Source of the DNA: an uncultured Mycoplasmatota bacterium
Lineage (GTDB): Bacteria > Bacillota_I > Bacilli_A > RF39 > UBA660
Length of the DNA stretch: 10,740 nt
Assembly (NCBI GenBank): GCA_947297555.1
Contig: CAMYTM010000008.1
Span: 1 to 10,740 of the forward strand
Direction of reading: 5' to 3'
Under the pieces are notes generated by a model that made no database searches, had not been told where the DNA came from, and saw only the letters and a program-made list of their open reading frames with translations. Of this stretch, positions 1-5,506 are shown piece after piece. Position 1 is the first letter of the stretch; each line of letters opens with the position of its first letter. The position numbers were made by a program, and so were the translations under genes.

Positions 1-40
1 AACCGGGCGGTCGTAGGTTCGAGTCCTACGAGGTCCACCA
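1..40 (+). tRNA. tRNA, 3' part only (probably tRNA-Lys)
   Basis: This is the 3' part of a tRNA cut by the window start. The T arm is a 5-bp stem (13-17 with 25-29) around the loop TTCGAGT. It is followed by the 3' acceptor strand 30-36, discriminator A37 and an encoded CCA at 38-40. The first two bases (AA) fit positions 37-38 of an anticodon loop, followed by the stem CCGGG. The anticodon itself is outside the window. The isotype is inferred: AA after the anticodon fits Lys, Val or Phe, and a Lys gene directly before Leu(UAG) is the order in Bacillus tRNA clusters. Confidence 0.85.
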
Positions 41-47
41 TTTTAAT

Positions 48-132
48 GCGGGCGTGGCGAAATTGGTAGACGCACTAGACTTAGGATCTAGCGGAGAAAT
101 CCATGGGGGTTCAAGTCCCTTTACCCGCACCA
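48..132 (+). tRNA. tRNA-Leu (anticodon UAG)
   Basis: A complete 85-nt class II tRNA that decodes CUN leucine codons. The anticodon stem is 75-79/87-91 with loop CTTAGGA, giving anticodon TAG at 82-84. A variable arm at 92-104 has a small GGA/TCC stem typical of Leu. The T stem 105-109/117-121 contains two G-U pairs and encloses TTCAAGT. The acceptor is 48-54 with 122-128, discriminator A129, and CCA is encoded at 130-132. One acceptor pair, C53 with A123, is a mismatch, and G54-T122 is a wobble. The gene starts 7 nt after the previous tRNA, so the two are surely co-transcribed. Confidence 0.96.
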
Positions 133-143
133 GTAGGAAATAC

Positions 144-165
144 CTTCTAACTTTTAAATTAGAAG
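144..165 (+). terminator. weak hairpin after the tRNA cluster
   Basis: The inverted repeat CTTCTAA (144-150) / TTAGAAG (159-165) has an 8-nt loop and lies just after tRNA-Leu. Only three T follow, so on its own it is a poor terminator. It may act as a 3' processing or stabilising hairpin ahead of the stronger one at 175-211. Confidence 0.4.
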
Positions 166-174
166 TTTAAAGTG

Positions 175-211
175 AAAATCAACTTTTTAGAAATAGATTG
201 TTGATTTTTTT
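175..211 (+). terminator. rho-independent terminator of the tRNA cluster
   Basis: A 9-bp stem AAAATCAAC (175-183) / GTTGATTTT (200-208) is followed by a T run to 211. It ends the tRNA transcript. The stem is AT-rich and the loop long (16 nt), which fits the base composition of the region. Confidence 0.7.
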
Positions 212-495
212 AATGAAAAAACAATTGGTGAATCTATATAAGAGTAAAAATTTAAACAAAAAATAGACAAAAAAGCCCAACTAATAATATTTTAAACTAA
301 GGTCACTAATGTACTACAAAAATAAAAAAATGTATAGAACTCAAATCGATAATGATATAATGAATAAAAACAATAAATTAAGAATACACAAATTATCCTT
401 AAGTAATCTTTTTCGAAGATAAAATCATATAAGAAGATAATACTTATTAATATAGCAATTGAAATAAAAAAAAAGGAATATTCATAAAAAAAAGT
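212..495. other. gene-poor AT-rich interval; one start-less open frame on minus strand
   Basis: No intact gene is visible between the tRNA terminator and the mscL stop. The plus strand is full of stops. On the minus strand one frame is open from 495 down to a TAA at 292-294. From about 465 onward it would encode a strongly hydrophobic peptide rich in F, Y and I with two possible membrane segments. An ATG at 485-483 lies in a different frame and is separated from the open frame by nine A (466-474). Adding one base in that run would give a 64-residue ORF. No Shine-Dalgarno site precedes the ATG. It may be a decayed gene or chance in AT-rich DNA. Confidence 0.35.
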
Positions 496-927
496 TTAAA
501 TACTCTTTTTGGATTTGGTAATCTTTGATTTTTTAGGCTTTATTTCTTGTTTTAAAGTATCACGAATTTCTTTTAATAGGGAAATTTCTGTTTCCTTTAT
601 TACTTCCTTTTTTTCTTCTTTTCCTTTATTCTTTCTTCCAATTCTAGAAATTTCATTAATAAATTTAACAAATAAAAATATACAAAAAGCAACAATGAGA
701 AAATCTATAATATGTTCAATAAAACTCCCGTACATGATTTTCGCATCTCCAAATTGAATCGAAAGATTACTAAAGTTAATACCTCCAAGAATCATACCCA
801 TAATAGGCATTAAAATATCATTTACTAATGAAGAGACAATCGTACTAAACGATCCACCAATAATAACACCTACGGCTAAATCCACAATATTTCCACGTGA
901 AATAAATTCTTTAAATTCTTTTATCAT
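496..927 (-). CDS. mscL: large-conductance mechanosensitive channel MscL
   Basis: MscL is a homopentameric inner-membrane channel that opens under membrane tension and releases solutes during osmotic downshock. The 143-residue product shows the family layout: an amphipathic N-terminal helix (MIKEFKEF), the signature RGNIVDLAVG then VIIG with the first membrane helix (about 14-48), a periplasmic loop with GGINF, a second helix (about 68-93), and the charged C-terminal helix containing EISLLKEIRDTL. The tail after it is very rich in lysine. A GTG at 942 would add five residues but overlaps the Shine-Dalgarno site GGAGG (940-936). The ATG at 927 lies 8 nt after that site and matches the normal family start. 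The gene is monocistronic and divergent from the NUDIX gene. Confidence 0.96.
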   Translation of the reverse strand: MIKEFKEFISRGNIVDLAVGVIIGGSFSTIVSSLVNDILMPIMGMILGGINFSNLSIQFGDAKIMYGSFIEHIIDFLIVAFCIFLFVKFINEISRIGRKNKGKEEKKEVIKETEISLLKEIRDTLKQEIKPKKSKITKSKKSI

Positions 928-946
928 CTTTGCTACCTCCACACGT

Positions 947-955
947 ATTATAGCA
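947..955 (-). promoter_or_regulatory. extended -10 promoter of mscL
   Basis: On the minus strand TGC-TATAAT (955-947) is a perfect extended -10 element. No good -35 is seen 16-18 nt upstream. The predicted start near 940 coincides with the GGAGG site, so the leader would be only about 13 nt. Confidence 0.7.
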
Positions 956-973
956 TAGTGTTTCTCCTTTTTA

Positions 974-982
974 TGTTATAAT
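974..982 (+). promoter_or_regulatory. extended -10 promoter of the NUDIX gene
   Basis: TG-T-TATAAT (974-982) lies 23 nt before the start codon at 1005. There is no convincing -35. The site lies back to back with the mscL promoter; the two -10 boxes are about 25 nt apart, so one bound polymerase could block the other. Confidence 0.65.
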
Positions 983-1004
983 GAGAATGAAAGAAGGAAT
1001 ACAT

Positions 1005-1630
1005 ATGGAATATTTGGACATTTACGATGAAAATGGGAAATTTTTAGGAAGTGAAGAAAGAAGTAAAGTACATAAAGAGGCCTTGTGGCACAATACTGTT
1101 CATTGTTGGCTTTATGATTCAGAAGGAAATGTGTACTTTCAAATCCGAAAAGACAAGAAGAAACTTTATACTACGGCATCTGGGCATGTAAAGAGCGGAG
1201 AAACTATAAAAGAAGCCTTTGGTCGTGAAATTAAAGAAGAAATTGGTATGATGTAGACTATAATAAAACCAAATTAATAGAAATTAATAAATTTATTATG
1301 GACCGTGAAGAAAATGATGGCTCTATATTTCGAGATAGAGCATTTGCAAATATATATGCATGTCTTTTTACTGACAATATGGAAGAATTTGATTATCAGA
1401 CAGAAGAGTTAGAGGGCATTGTCAAAGTTAATGCCAAAACTACATTAGAAATTTTAAAAGAAGAAAAGGGAAGTTTACCAGGAACAAAATGTTATAAAGA
1501 AAATAATGAGGTTAAAGTAATAGATACTACTATATCTTTTGCAGATTTTTTAGTAAACAAAGGAGAAACAGCCATTACGAAATATGGAGAAGTATTAAAA
1601 TTTATTATAAATGAAATTGACATCAAGTAA
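1005..1630 (+). pseudogene. NUDIX hydrolase, split by a one-base frameshift
   Basis: NUDIX enzymes hydrolyse nucleoside diphosphates linked to another moiety. The substrate here is unknown. The WHNTVH motif (28-33) and the overall layout resemble the isopentenyl-diphosphate-isomerase-like branch. The first frame starts at ATG 1005, 6 nt after AAGGA. An upstream ATG at 981 lies inside the -10 box and was rejected. A complete Nudix box begins at G60 (GHVKSGE, then REIKEEIGM), but the frame stops at 1254-1256 directly after it. The second frame runs on from about 1250 to the stop at 1628-1630 and, with one base restored near 1250, joins smoothly to give a 208-residue protein. The join looks like loss of one G (ATGGATGTAG to ATGATGTAG). 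No slippery sequence is present. It could also be an assembly error. Confidence 0.85.
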
Positions 1631-1644
1631 AAAGAAGGTATAAT
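1617..1644 (+). promoter_or_regulatory. near-consensus sigma-A promoter of the module-family/miaA operon
   Basis: TTGACA (1617-1622), 16-nt spacer, TATAAT (1639-1644). Both hexamers are perfect. The -35 overlaps the last codons of the NUDIX gene. Transcription would start near 1651, about 22 nt before the ATG at 1673. It is the best promoter in the window and probably serves everything to miaA. Confidence 0.8.
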
Positions 1645-1672
1645 AAATTTTGCTTTTGAGTAAGTGATTTAG

Positions 1673-2290
1673 ATGTACATAAAATATATAGAAACAAAAG
1701 AAAAATCTTTGGTTTTTAATGAAAAATAAGAAATAACAAAAAGAAAAACAACAAAGAATTTAGGGCTTATTTTAAAACAAGAAAACAAAATTGAGTTAAT
1801 AGAAAATCAACTTTCTGAAAATGAAAAAACAGTAAAAGAGAGCAAATCTAAAATAAAAAGTTTTAAAACAAAAGCAATATGGTTAACGCCTCTTTGTACC
1901 GTTACTGCTCTTCTTGCAGGAGATGCATTTCTTGTATTCAATTTTATTGTTCTACATATAGAGTCTACAAAATTAGAATCTTTTTTCTTAAAGCATGATT
2001 TAGAAAAAGAACAAGAAAAATTAATTAATTTAAAAGCCAACGACCAACCTTTAGAATTAGAGCATGATGAGGCAAGTTTTATTTACATTGACAATCAAGG
2101 ACTAAGAAATAAATACCGAGAATATTTGATGAAACTTTCTTTTTATGGGGAAAGAATCAAAAAGTATAATAAAATGTTAGAACAAAATCATCAAAAATTA
2201 GAAACCGAAATGAGTAGAGATGAAATTGATGTAGATTTGTTGGAAACGTATATTAGGAGCAGAAAGAAAAAGGAAAGAGGGTTTTTATGA
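1673..2290 (+). pseudogene. module-family membrane protein, first tandem copy, interrupted by a nonsense codon
   Basis: A single frame runs from ATG 1673 to TGA 2288-2290 (205 codons), broken only by TAA at 1727-1729 (codon 19). After that stop there is no ATG, GTG or TTG in frame until 2126. It is a paralogue of the next gene: without gaps, its arginine 25 falls on arginine 25 there, and ILKQENKIE matches ILIQENKID at the same positions. Where this copy has TAA the paralogue has lysine (one-base change). Codons 67-95 encode a hydrophobic segment (WLTPLCTVTALLAG onward), and the rest is charged and helical. The TGA overlaps the next ATG (ATGA), a coupling arrangement. Its ribosome site is weak. 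No known function. It may be a pseudogene, or carry a sequencing error at 1727. Confidence 0.7.
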
Positions 2291-3036
2291 AAAACAAGAA
2301 ATATGAAATTCAAAATAACACAGTGATTGTGTACGATAAGAAGAAAAATAAAACGGAAAGAATAGCCACTTCTAATGTAGAAGATATTTTAATTCAAGAA
2401 AATAAAATTGATGAAATGAAAAAGAAAATAGAGAAATATACAAAATTTTTAAAGGAACACCCTGATAATCAATTATTATTTAAAAAAATGATAAAGTCTA
2501 TTCTTTTTCAATCGCTTTTAACTATTGCTGCAAGTAGTATTGGAATTTTATTTTCTGTAAGATTCTTATTTCAAACTTTTCATATTCTAATATCTTATCA
2601 ATCTTTATTGTTTATAGTAGGAATAATATTGGTTAAAATTATAAAAGATAGTAAGAAAAGTTATAAGAGATATGTTAAATCTGTTGAAAAAAAAGATGCC
2701 ATAAGTGCTGCTTTGTTTTACTTACAAGAAACTTTGCCAAAAGAAGAGCGAATTTTATATGAATTAAAGGAAAATGCTCAAGTGACATTTGTTTCTAATG
2801 AAAATAAAGAAAAAAGAAAAGTACATGATAAAATCGCTTTAATGAAATTAAAATTTCAATTAAAAATATGGAAAAATTTAGGAGTTAAATATCGAAAATA
2901 TTTAAAAAATAGTCATAATGGCTATTTGAGTGTAGAACAAAGAGTAGATTTAGGTAAACAAGGGTTACAGGATGAGGAACTTTATGAAAACTATTTAAGA
3001 GAAATGAAACGTAAATTAGAAATGAAAAAATTTTAA
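2287..3036 (+). CDS. uncharacterised module-family protein with two membrane helices
   Basis: I do not recognise a characterised homologue. The 249-residue product has an N-terminal module (1-50) shared with the genes on both sides: a short beta-like stretch (YEIQNNTVIVYD), then R-x-AT-x-N-x-x-x-x-L-x-x-EN. Next come a charged helix, two hydrophobic helices at about 70-92 and 97-119 separated by a short turn, and a long basic, probably coiled-coil C-terminal half (120-249). Both termini are probably cytoplasmic, anchored by a membrane hairpin. Its ATG overlaps the TGA of the previous gene and has AGAGGG 5 nt upstream. The next gene's ribosome site starts at its stop codon. The intact frame and good signals say it is expressed. 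A role with MiaA or the envelope is not shown. Confidence 0.85.
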   Translation: MKNKKYEIQNNTVIVYDKKKNKTERIATSNVEDILIQENKIDEMKKKIEKYTKFLKEHPDNQLLFKKMIKSILFQSLLTIAASSIGILFSVRFLFQTFHILISYQSLLFIVGIILVKIIKDSKKSYKRYVKSVEKKDAISAALFYLQETLPKEERILYELKENAQVTFVSNENKEKRKVHDKIALMKLKFQLKIWKNLGVKYRKYLKNSHNGYLSVEQRVDLGKQGLQDEELYENYLREMKRKLEMKKF

Positions 3037-3051
3037 AAGGAGAGAAAAACA

Positions 3052-3213
3052 ATGAACAGAGGATATGTTATAAATGATGATATAGCAATAGTTTCCAATG
3101 AAATAAGAGAACAAGATATTAGAGAAGCAACGTTAAATTTAAAGGAAGTTCTTGTAAAAGAAAATGAAAAAGAAATGCTAGAAAAAAAGCAATGGTGGAA
3201 GAAAGCGTCATGA
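3052..3213 (+). CDS. 53-residue free-standing module protein
   Basis: A small gene with an excellent ribosome site: AAGGAG at 3037-3042, 9 nt before ATG 3052. Its 53-residue product aligns without gaps (offset of one residue) to the first 46 or so residues of the 249-residue protein: Y5/Y6, I7/I8, V14/V15, R24/R25, A26-T27/A27-T28, N29/N30, L34/L35 and E37-N38/E38-N39. It ends in a tryptophan pair and lysines with no membrane segment, so it is the module alone, probably soluble. The TGA stop overlaps the ATG of miaA (ATGA), which suggests translational coupling. Function unknown. It might bind or compete with the membrane-anchored paralogue, but that is a guess. Confidence 0.8.
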   Translation: MNRGYVINDDIAIVSNEIREQDIREATLNLKEVLVKENEKEMLEKKQWWKKAS

Positions 3214-4094
3214 TTTTAGCCATAGTAGGACCAACAGGGGTAGGAAAAACAAAACTTTCTATTGAACTAGCCAAAATTTATAATGGAGAAATTATTAACG
3301 CCGATTCTATGCAAATTTATGAAGGGTTAGATATTGGAACAGCAAAAGTAACCAAAGAAGAAAAGAAAGGTATACCTCATCATTTATTAAGTATAAAAAC
3401 TGTAGAAGAAGACTACACTGTATTTGATTATCAAAAAGATGCAAGAAAAAAAATAGAAGAAATTAAAGCCAAAAGAAAAATACCTATCTTTGTCGGGGGA
3501 ACTGGCTATTATTTAAAAGCCGCTCTATATGATTATCAATTTGTTGAAGAAGAAAATAACGATACAAAAACATATGAAGAACTTACAAATGCTGAACTTA
3601 TAGAAAAAATAGATGCGTTTGAATATGGAATTGTCTATGATAAAAATAATCGAAAACGTTTAATTCGGCTTTTAAATCGTTTAGAAATTGGCGATGTTCC
3701 TACTAAGAATGATTTTTCACTTTTATATGAGGACGTCATTTTTATCGGACTTACAACAGATAGAGAAACCTTGTATAAAAAAATAAATGAACGTTTTTTT
3801 AAAATGCTTATTCCTTTAATCGATGAAGTAAAACCTTTTTGTATCAAGAATATAAAAACAAAAGCCTTACTGACCGGAATTGGTTATAAAGAATTTTATC
3901 CTTTTTTTGAAAATAAAAAAACACTTACTGAAGTAGTAGAAGAGTGCCAAAAAAATTCTAGAAATTATGCAAAAAGACAATATACTTGGTTCCAAAACCA
4001 AATGGATATTCAATGGTTTGATGTAAATTATGAAAATTTTAAAAATACAATCGAAGAAGTAGTAGAGTATATTGAAACCCAAAATAAAAAGTAA
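3210..4094 (+). CDS. miaA: tRNA dimethylallyltransferase MiaA
   Basis: MiaA transfers dimethylallyl from DMAPP to N6 of A37 in tRNAs that read UNN codons, the first step toward ms2i6A, which stabilises codon pairing. The 294-residue product has a Walker A loop GPTGVGKT (7-14), DSMQIY (32-37) for tRNA A37 handling, GGTGYYLKA (96-104), the NNRKRLIRLLNRLE segment, GIGYKEF, and the late NYAKRQYTWF motif. The length is normal. A start at 3192 is possible, but 3210 overlaps the previous TGA, gives the canonical N-terminus MILAIVGPTG and has GGTGG/GGAAG upstream, so it is preferred. It is the last gene of the operon begun at 1673 and ends in a bidirectional terminator. Confidence 0.97.
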   Translation: MILAIVGPTGVGKTKLSIELAKIYNGEIINADSMQIYEGLDIGTAKVTKEEKKGIPHHLLSIKTVEEDYTVFDYQKDARKKIEEIKAKRKIPIFVGGTGYYLKAALYDYQFVEEENNDTKTYEELTNAELIEKIDAFEYGIVYDKNNRKRLIRLLNRLEIGDVPTKNDFSLLYEDVIFIGLTTDRETLYKKINERFFKMLIPLIDEVKPFCIKNIKTKALLTGIGYKEFYPFFENKKTLTEVVEECQKNSRNYAKRQYTWFQNQMDIQWFDVNYENFKNTIEEVVEYIETQNKK

Positions 4095-4119
4095 TGTAGT
4101 TTTAAGCATTACTTTTTTT
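4086..4119. terminator. bidirectional terminator between miaA and the transglutaminase gene
   Basis: An 11-bp stem AAAAAGTAATG (4086-4096) / CATTACTTTTT (4107-4117) with a 10-nt loop and T runs on both sides. The miaA stop (4092-4094) lies in the left stem and the opposing gene's stop (4102-4104) in the loop, so one hairpin serves both convergent genes. Confidence 0.85.
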
Positions 4120-5064
4120 CAGTTCTGGATAAATTCGTTCACTGAAAATATGTTCTGTTACCACGACATCTCCTTTATCTGCTTCTATAAGTTCATTAGA
4201 AGAAATCAAAAAATATTTATGTTGTAAATAATCTTTTCCATCATCACTAACTGGATCATCCCAAGTTAAGTCAAGATGTAACCATTTGTTATCTAAGAAA
4301 ACAGCATTCCATACATGGCCAGAGATATCTTTTTGCATAAGTTCTGTTGCTACTTTAAAATTCTTAATCTTCATTTTTTCTAAGAAAAGAGCCATAGCAT
4401 CTGTATAGCCGCTACAAGTAGCGAATCCTTCTATTAAAGGACCATAGGCTTTATAAGAATTGTAATTGGAACTATCTTTATCGTTTCTTTCAATATCATA
4501 CTTAGAATTATTCACGATATAATCATGAATAGTTTTAATTTTATCATAATCTGTCATTCCAGTCGTTATGATTTCTTGATAAATTTCATCGACCTTTTGA
4601 TTAATTTTTTTTATTTCTTCTTCTGTATATAAATAATTGATGGTAATATTAATTTCCCCGGATTCTGAAATTACCGTTTGAATATTAGAAAAACTATTGT
4701 AAGGGTGAACAAAGTTGTTAATATAAGTAAGTGTTTCTGGATCGTCGCTAATTTTTTCAACATCTTTTGTACATTCTTTGTATTCGCTAGGACAATAAAA
4801 AGTAAAAGTTTTATAACCGCTATTTGTTATCGTATAATAAATATTTAGAATATCATTATAACTAAGAGGAGCAAAATGACTAGTATTTTGTACAAATAAA
4901 AAATCATCTGTTTTTTTATAAGTATTTGCATTCGCAACAACCACTTCAGGATTTCTCTCTAAAGCAACCGATATTCTATCCGAAATTTCTTCGATATGAA
5001 AGAAAACAAACCCAACCGCCAATATACACAAAAGAGGAATTAAATTTCTTTTTATTAGTTTCAA
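4102..5064 (-). CDS. membrane-anchored or secreted transglutaminase-like protein
   Basis: The C-terminal half is a transglutaminase-like (papain-fold) domain. It has the helix YDKIKTIHDYIV, the catalytic cysteine in GFATCSGYTDA (C217), the histidine in GHVWNAV (H250) and the aspartate in HLDLTWDDP (D265). These form a complete Cys-His-Asp triad, so it is probably active. Bacterial relatives are cysteine proteases, peptidases or crosslinkers of the envelope; the substrate is unknown. The N-terminus has a short basic stretch and one hydrophobic helix (about 8-23), a signal anchor or signal peptide, so the domain lies outside the cytoplasm. The longest frame begins at GTG 5073, but that codon is part of the ribosome site AAGGTG (5076-5071). 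TTG 5064, 6 nt further on, fits better and gives 320 residues. Confidence 0.88.
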   Translation of the reverse strand: MKLIKRNLIPLLCILAVGFVFFHIEEISDRISVALERNPEVVVANANTYKKTDDFLFVQNTSHFAPLSYNDILNIYYTITNSGYKTFTFYCPSEYKECTKDVEKISDDPETLTYINNFVHPYNSFSNIQTVISESGEINITINYLYTEEEIKKINQKVDEIYQEIITTGMTDYDKIKTIHDYIVNNSKYDIERNDKDSSNYNSYKAYGPLIEGFATCSGYTDAMALFLEKMKIKNFKVATELMQKDISGHVWNAVFLDNKWLHLDLTWDDPVSDDGKDYLQHKYFLISSNELIEADKGDVVVTEHIFSERIYPELKKSNA

Positions 5065-5080
5065 ACGTATCACCTTATTT

Positions 5081-5089
5081 ATTTTATCA
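5081..5089 (-). promoter_or_regulatory. extended -10 promoter of the transglutaminase gene
   Basis: TG-A-TAAAAT on the minus strand (5089-5081), immediately after the T run of the rpsT terminator. No clear -35; that region is inside the terminator hairpin. The leader would be about 10 nt. Confidence 0.5.
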
Positions 5090-5090
5090 T

Positions 5091-5123
5091 TAAAAAATGA
5101 AGTATGCTAGGTATTACTTCATT
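5091..5123 (-). terminator. rho-independent terminator of rpsT
   Basis: A 9-bp stem AATGAAGTA / TACTTCATT (5096-5104 with 5115-5123) and a 10-nt loop, followed on the minus strand by a run of T (5097-5092). The rpsT stop codon (5116-5114) straddles the stem-loop boundary. Confidence 0.8.
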
Positions 5124-5377
5124 TCTTTAATTTTATTTGATAGTCTAGATTTTTGTCTAGCCGCCGTATTGGATTTAATTAAGCCTTTGCTAACAGCATG
5201 GTCAATATTTTTTTTCATATCGTTAAATAAAGAGTTTGATGCTTCTTTGTCTCCCGCTTTAATGGCAAGGTCACAATTTTTAATTAAGTTTTTTACTCTT
5301 GCTTTAAGTTCATGATTATTCTCTGTTTTCTTTGCAATTACTTTTACTGCTTTTTTAGAACTTTTAATATTAGGCAT
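5114..5377 (-). CDS. rpsT: 30S ribosomal protein S20
   Basis: S20 is a small helical-bundle protein that binds 16S rRNA early in 30S assembly. The 87-residue product begins MPNIKSSKKAVKV, the family hallmark, and contains the lysine-rich first helix, the AIKAGDKEAS region, NIDHAVSKGLIKSNTAARQKSRL and a basic end. An in-frame GTG or ATG up to 13 codons earlier was rejected because ATG 5377 has AAAGGAG (5390-5384) 6 nt upstream. The gene is transcribed alone between its own promoter and terminator, and is divergent from gpr, as in Bacillus, where rpsT also flanks gpr. Confidence 0.97.
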   Translation of the reverse strand: MPNIKSSKKAVKVIAKKTENNHELKARVKNLIKNCDLAIKAGDKEASNSLFNDMKKNIDHAVSKGLIKSNTAARQKSRLSNKIKEMK

Positions 5378-5406
5378 AAAAATCTCCTTTCTTAAATTCA
5401 CTAACA

Positions 5407-5435
5407 ATTCTATCAAAACTAAGAGACTTTTGCAA
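5407..5435 (-). promoter_or_regulatory. sigma-A promoter of rpsT
   Basis: On the minus strand TTGCAA (5435-5430), 17-nt spacer, TAGAAT (5412-5407), with TG upstream of the -10. Transcription starts near 5400, about 23 nt before the ATG. The same -35 and spacing recur at 8322-8350. Confidence 0.7.
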
Positions 5436-5459
5436 GTATAACCCGTTAAAATCCTATGC

Positions 5460-5488
5460 GAGTAATTCTAAAGTTATGTCTCATACTA
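5460..5488 (+). promoter_or_regulatory. candidate sigma-G (forespore) promoter of gpr
   Basis: GAGTA (5460-5464), 17-nt spacer, CATACTA (5482-5488). The -10 is a perfect match to the sigma-G/sigma-F type CATnnTA and the -35 matches four of five bases of GnATR. No sigma-A promoter is seen here. gpr of Bacillus is made in the forespore under sigma-G, so the match is functionally coherent. The predicted start is at the Shine-Dalgarno site. Confidence 0.6.
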
Positions 5489-5506
5489 AAAGTAGGAGGA
5501 AATTTT

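Noticed and set aside
928..942. Longer mscL start at GTG 942
   Set aside because: The codon overlaps the GGAGG ribosome site and adds five residues not typical of MscL. The ATG at 927 is ideally spaced.
1244..1262. Programmed -1 frameshifting in the NUDIX gene
   Set aside because: No X-XXY-YYZ slippery site, no Shine-Dalgarno-like stimulator and no clear downstream pseudoknot are seen. A simple one-base loss explains the change.
1719..1736. ATG at 1719 opening MKNKK then a stop, nearly identical in DNA to the start of the gene at 2287
   Set aside because: The frame closes after five codons and leads into more stops. The frame from 1673 aligns to the paralogue without gaps down to arginine 25, so the DNA likeness at 1719 is best explained by A-rich coincidence.
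1807..2040. Minus-strand 77-codon open frame
   Set aside because: It is antisense to the well-supported plus-strand frame 1673-2290, with no ribosome site. Other antisense frames (509-757, 3635-3847, 3867-4109, 5097-5315, 5656-6081, 7908-8213, 9129-9323, 9809-10252) were dropped for the same reason.
2165..2170. Internal TATAAT as a promoter for the 249-residue gene
   Set aside because: There is no TGn extension and no -35, and TATAAT is expected by chance in AT-rich coding DNA. The gene is already coupled to the upstream frame.
5065..5073. GTG 5073 as start of the transglutaminase gene
   Set aside because: GTG is part of AAGGTG, the only ribosome site nearby; TTG 5064 is correctly spaced from it. 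TTG starts are less common, so some doubt remains.
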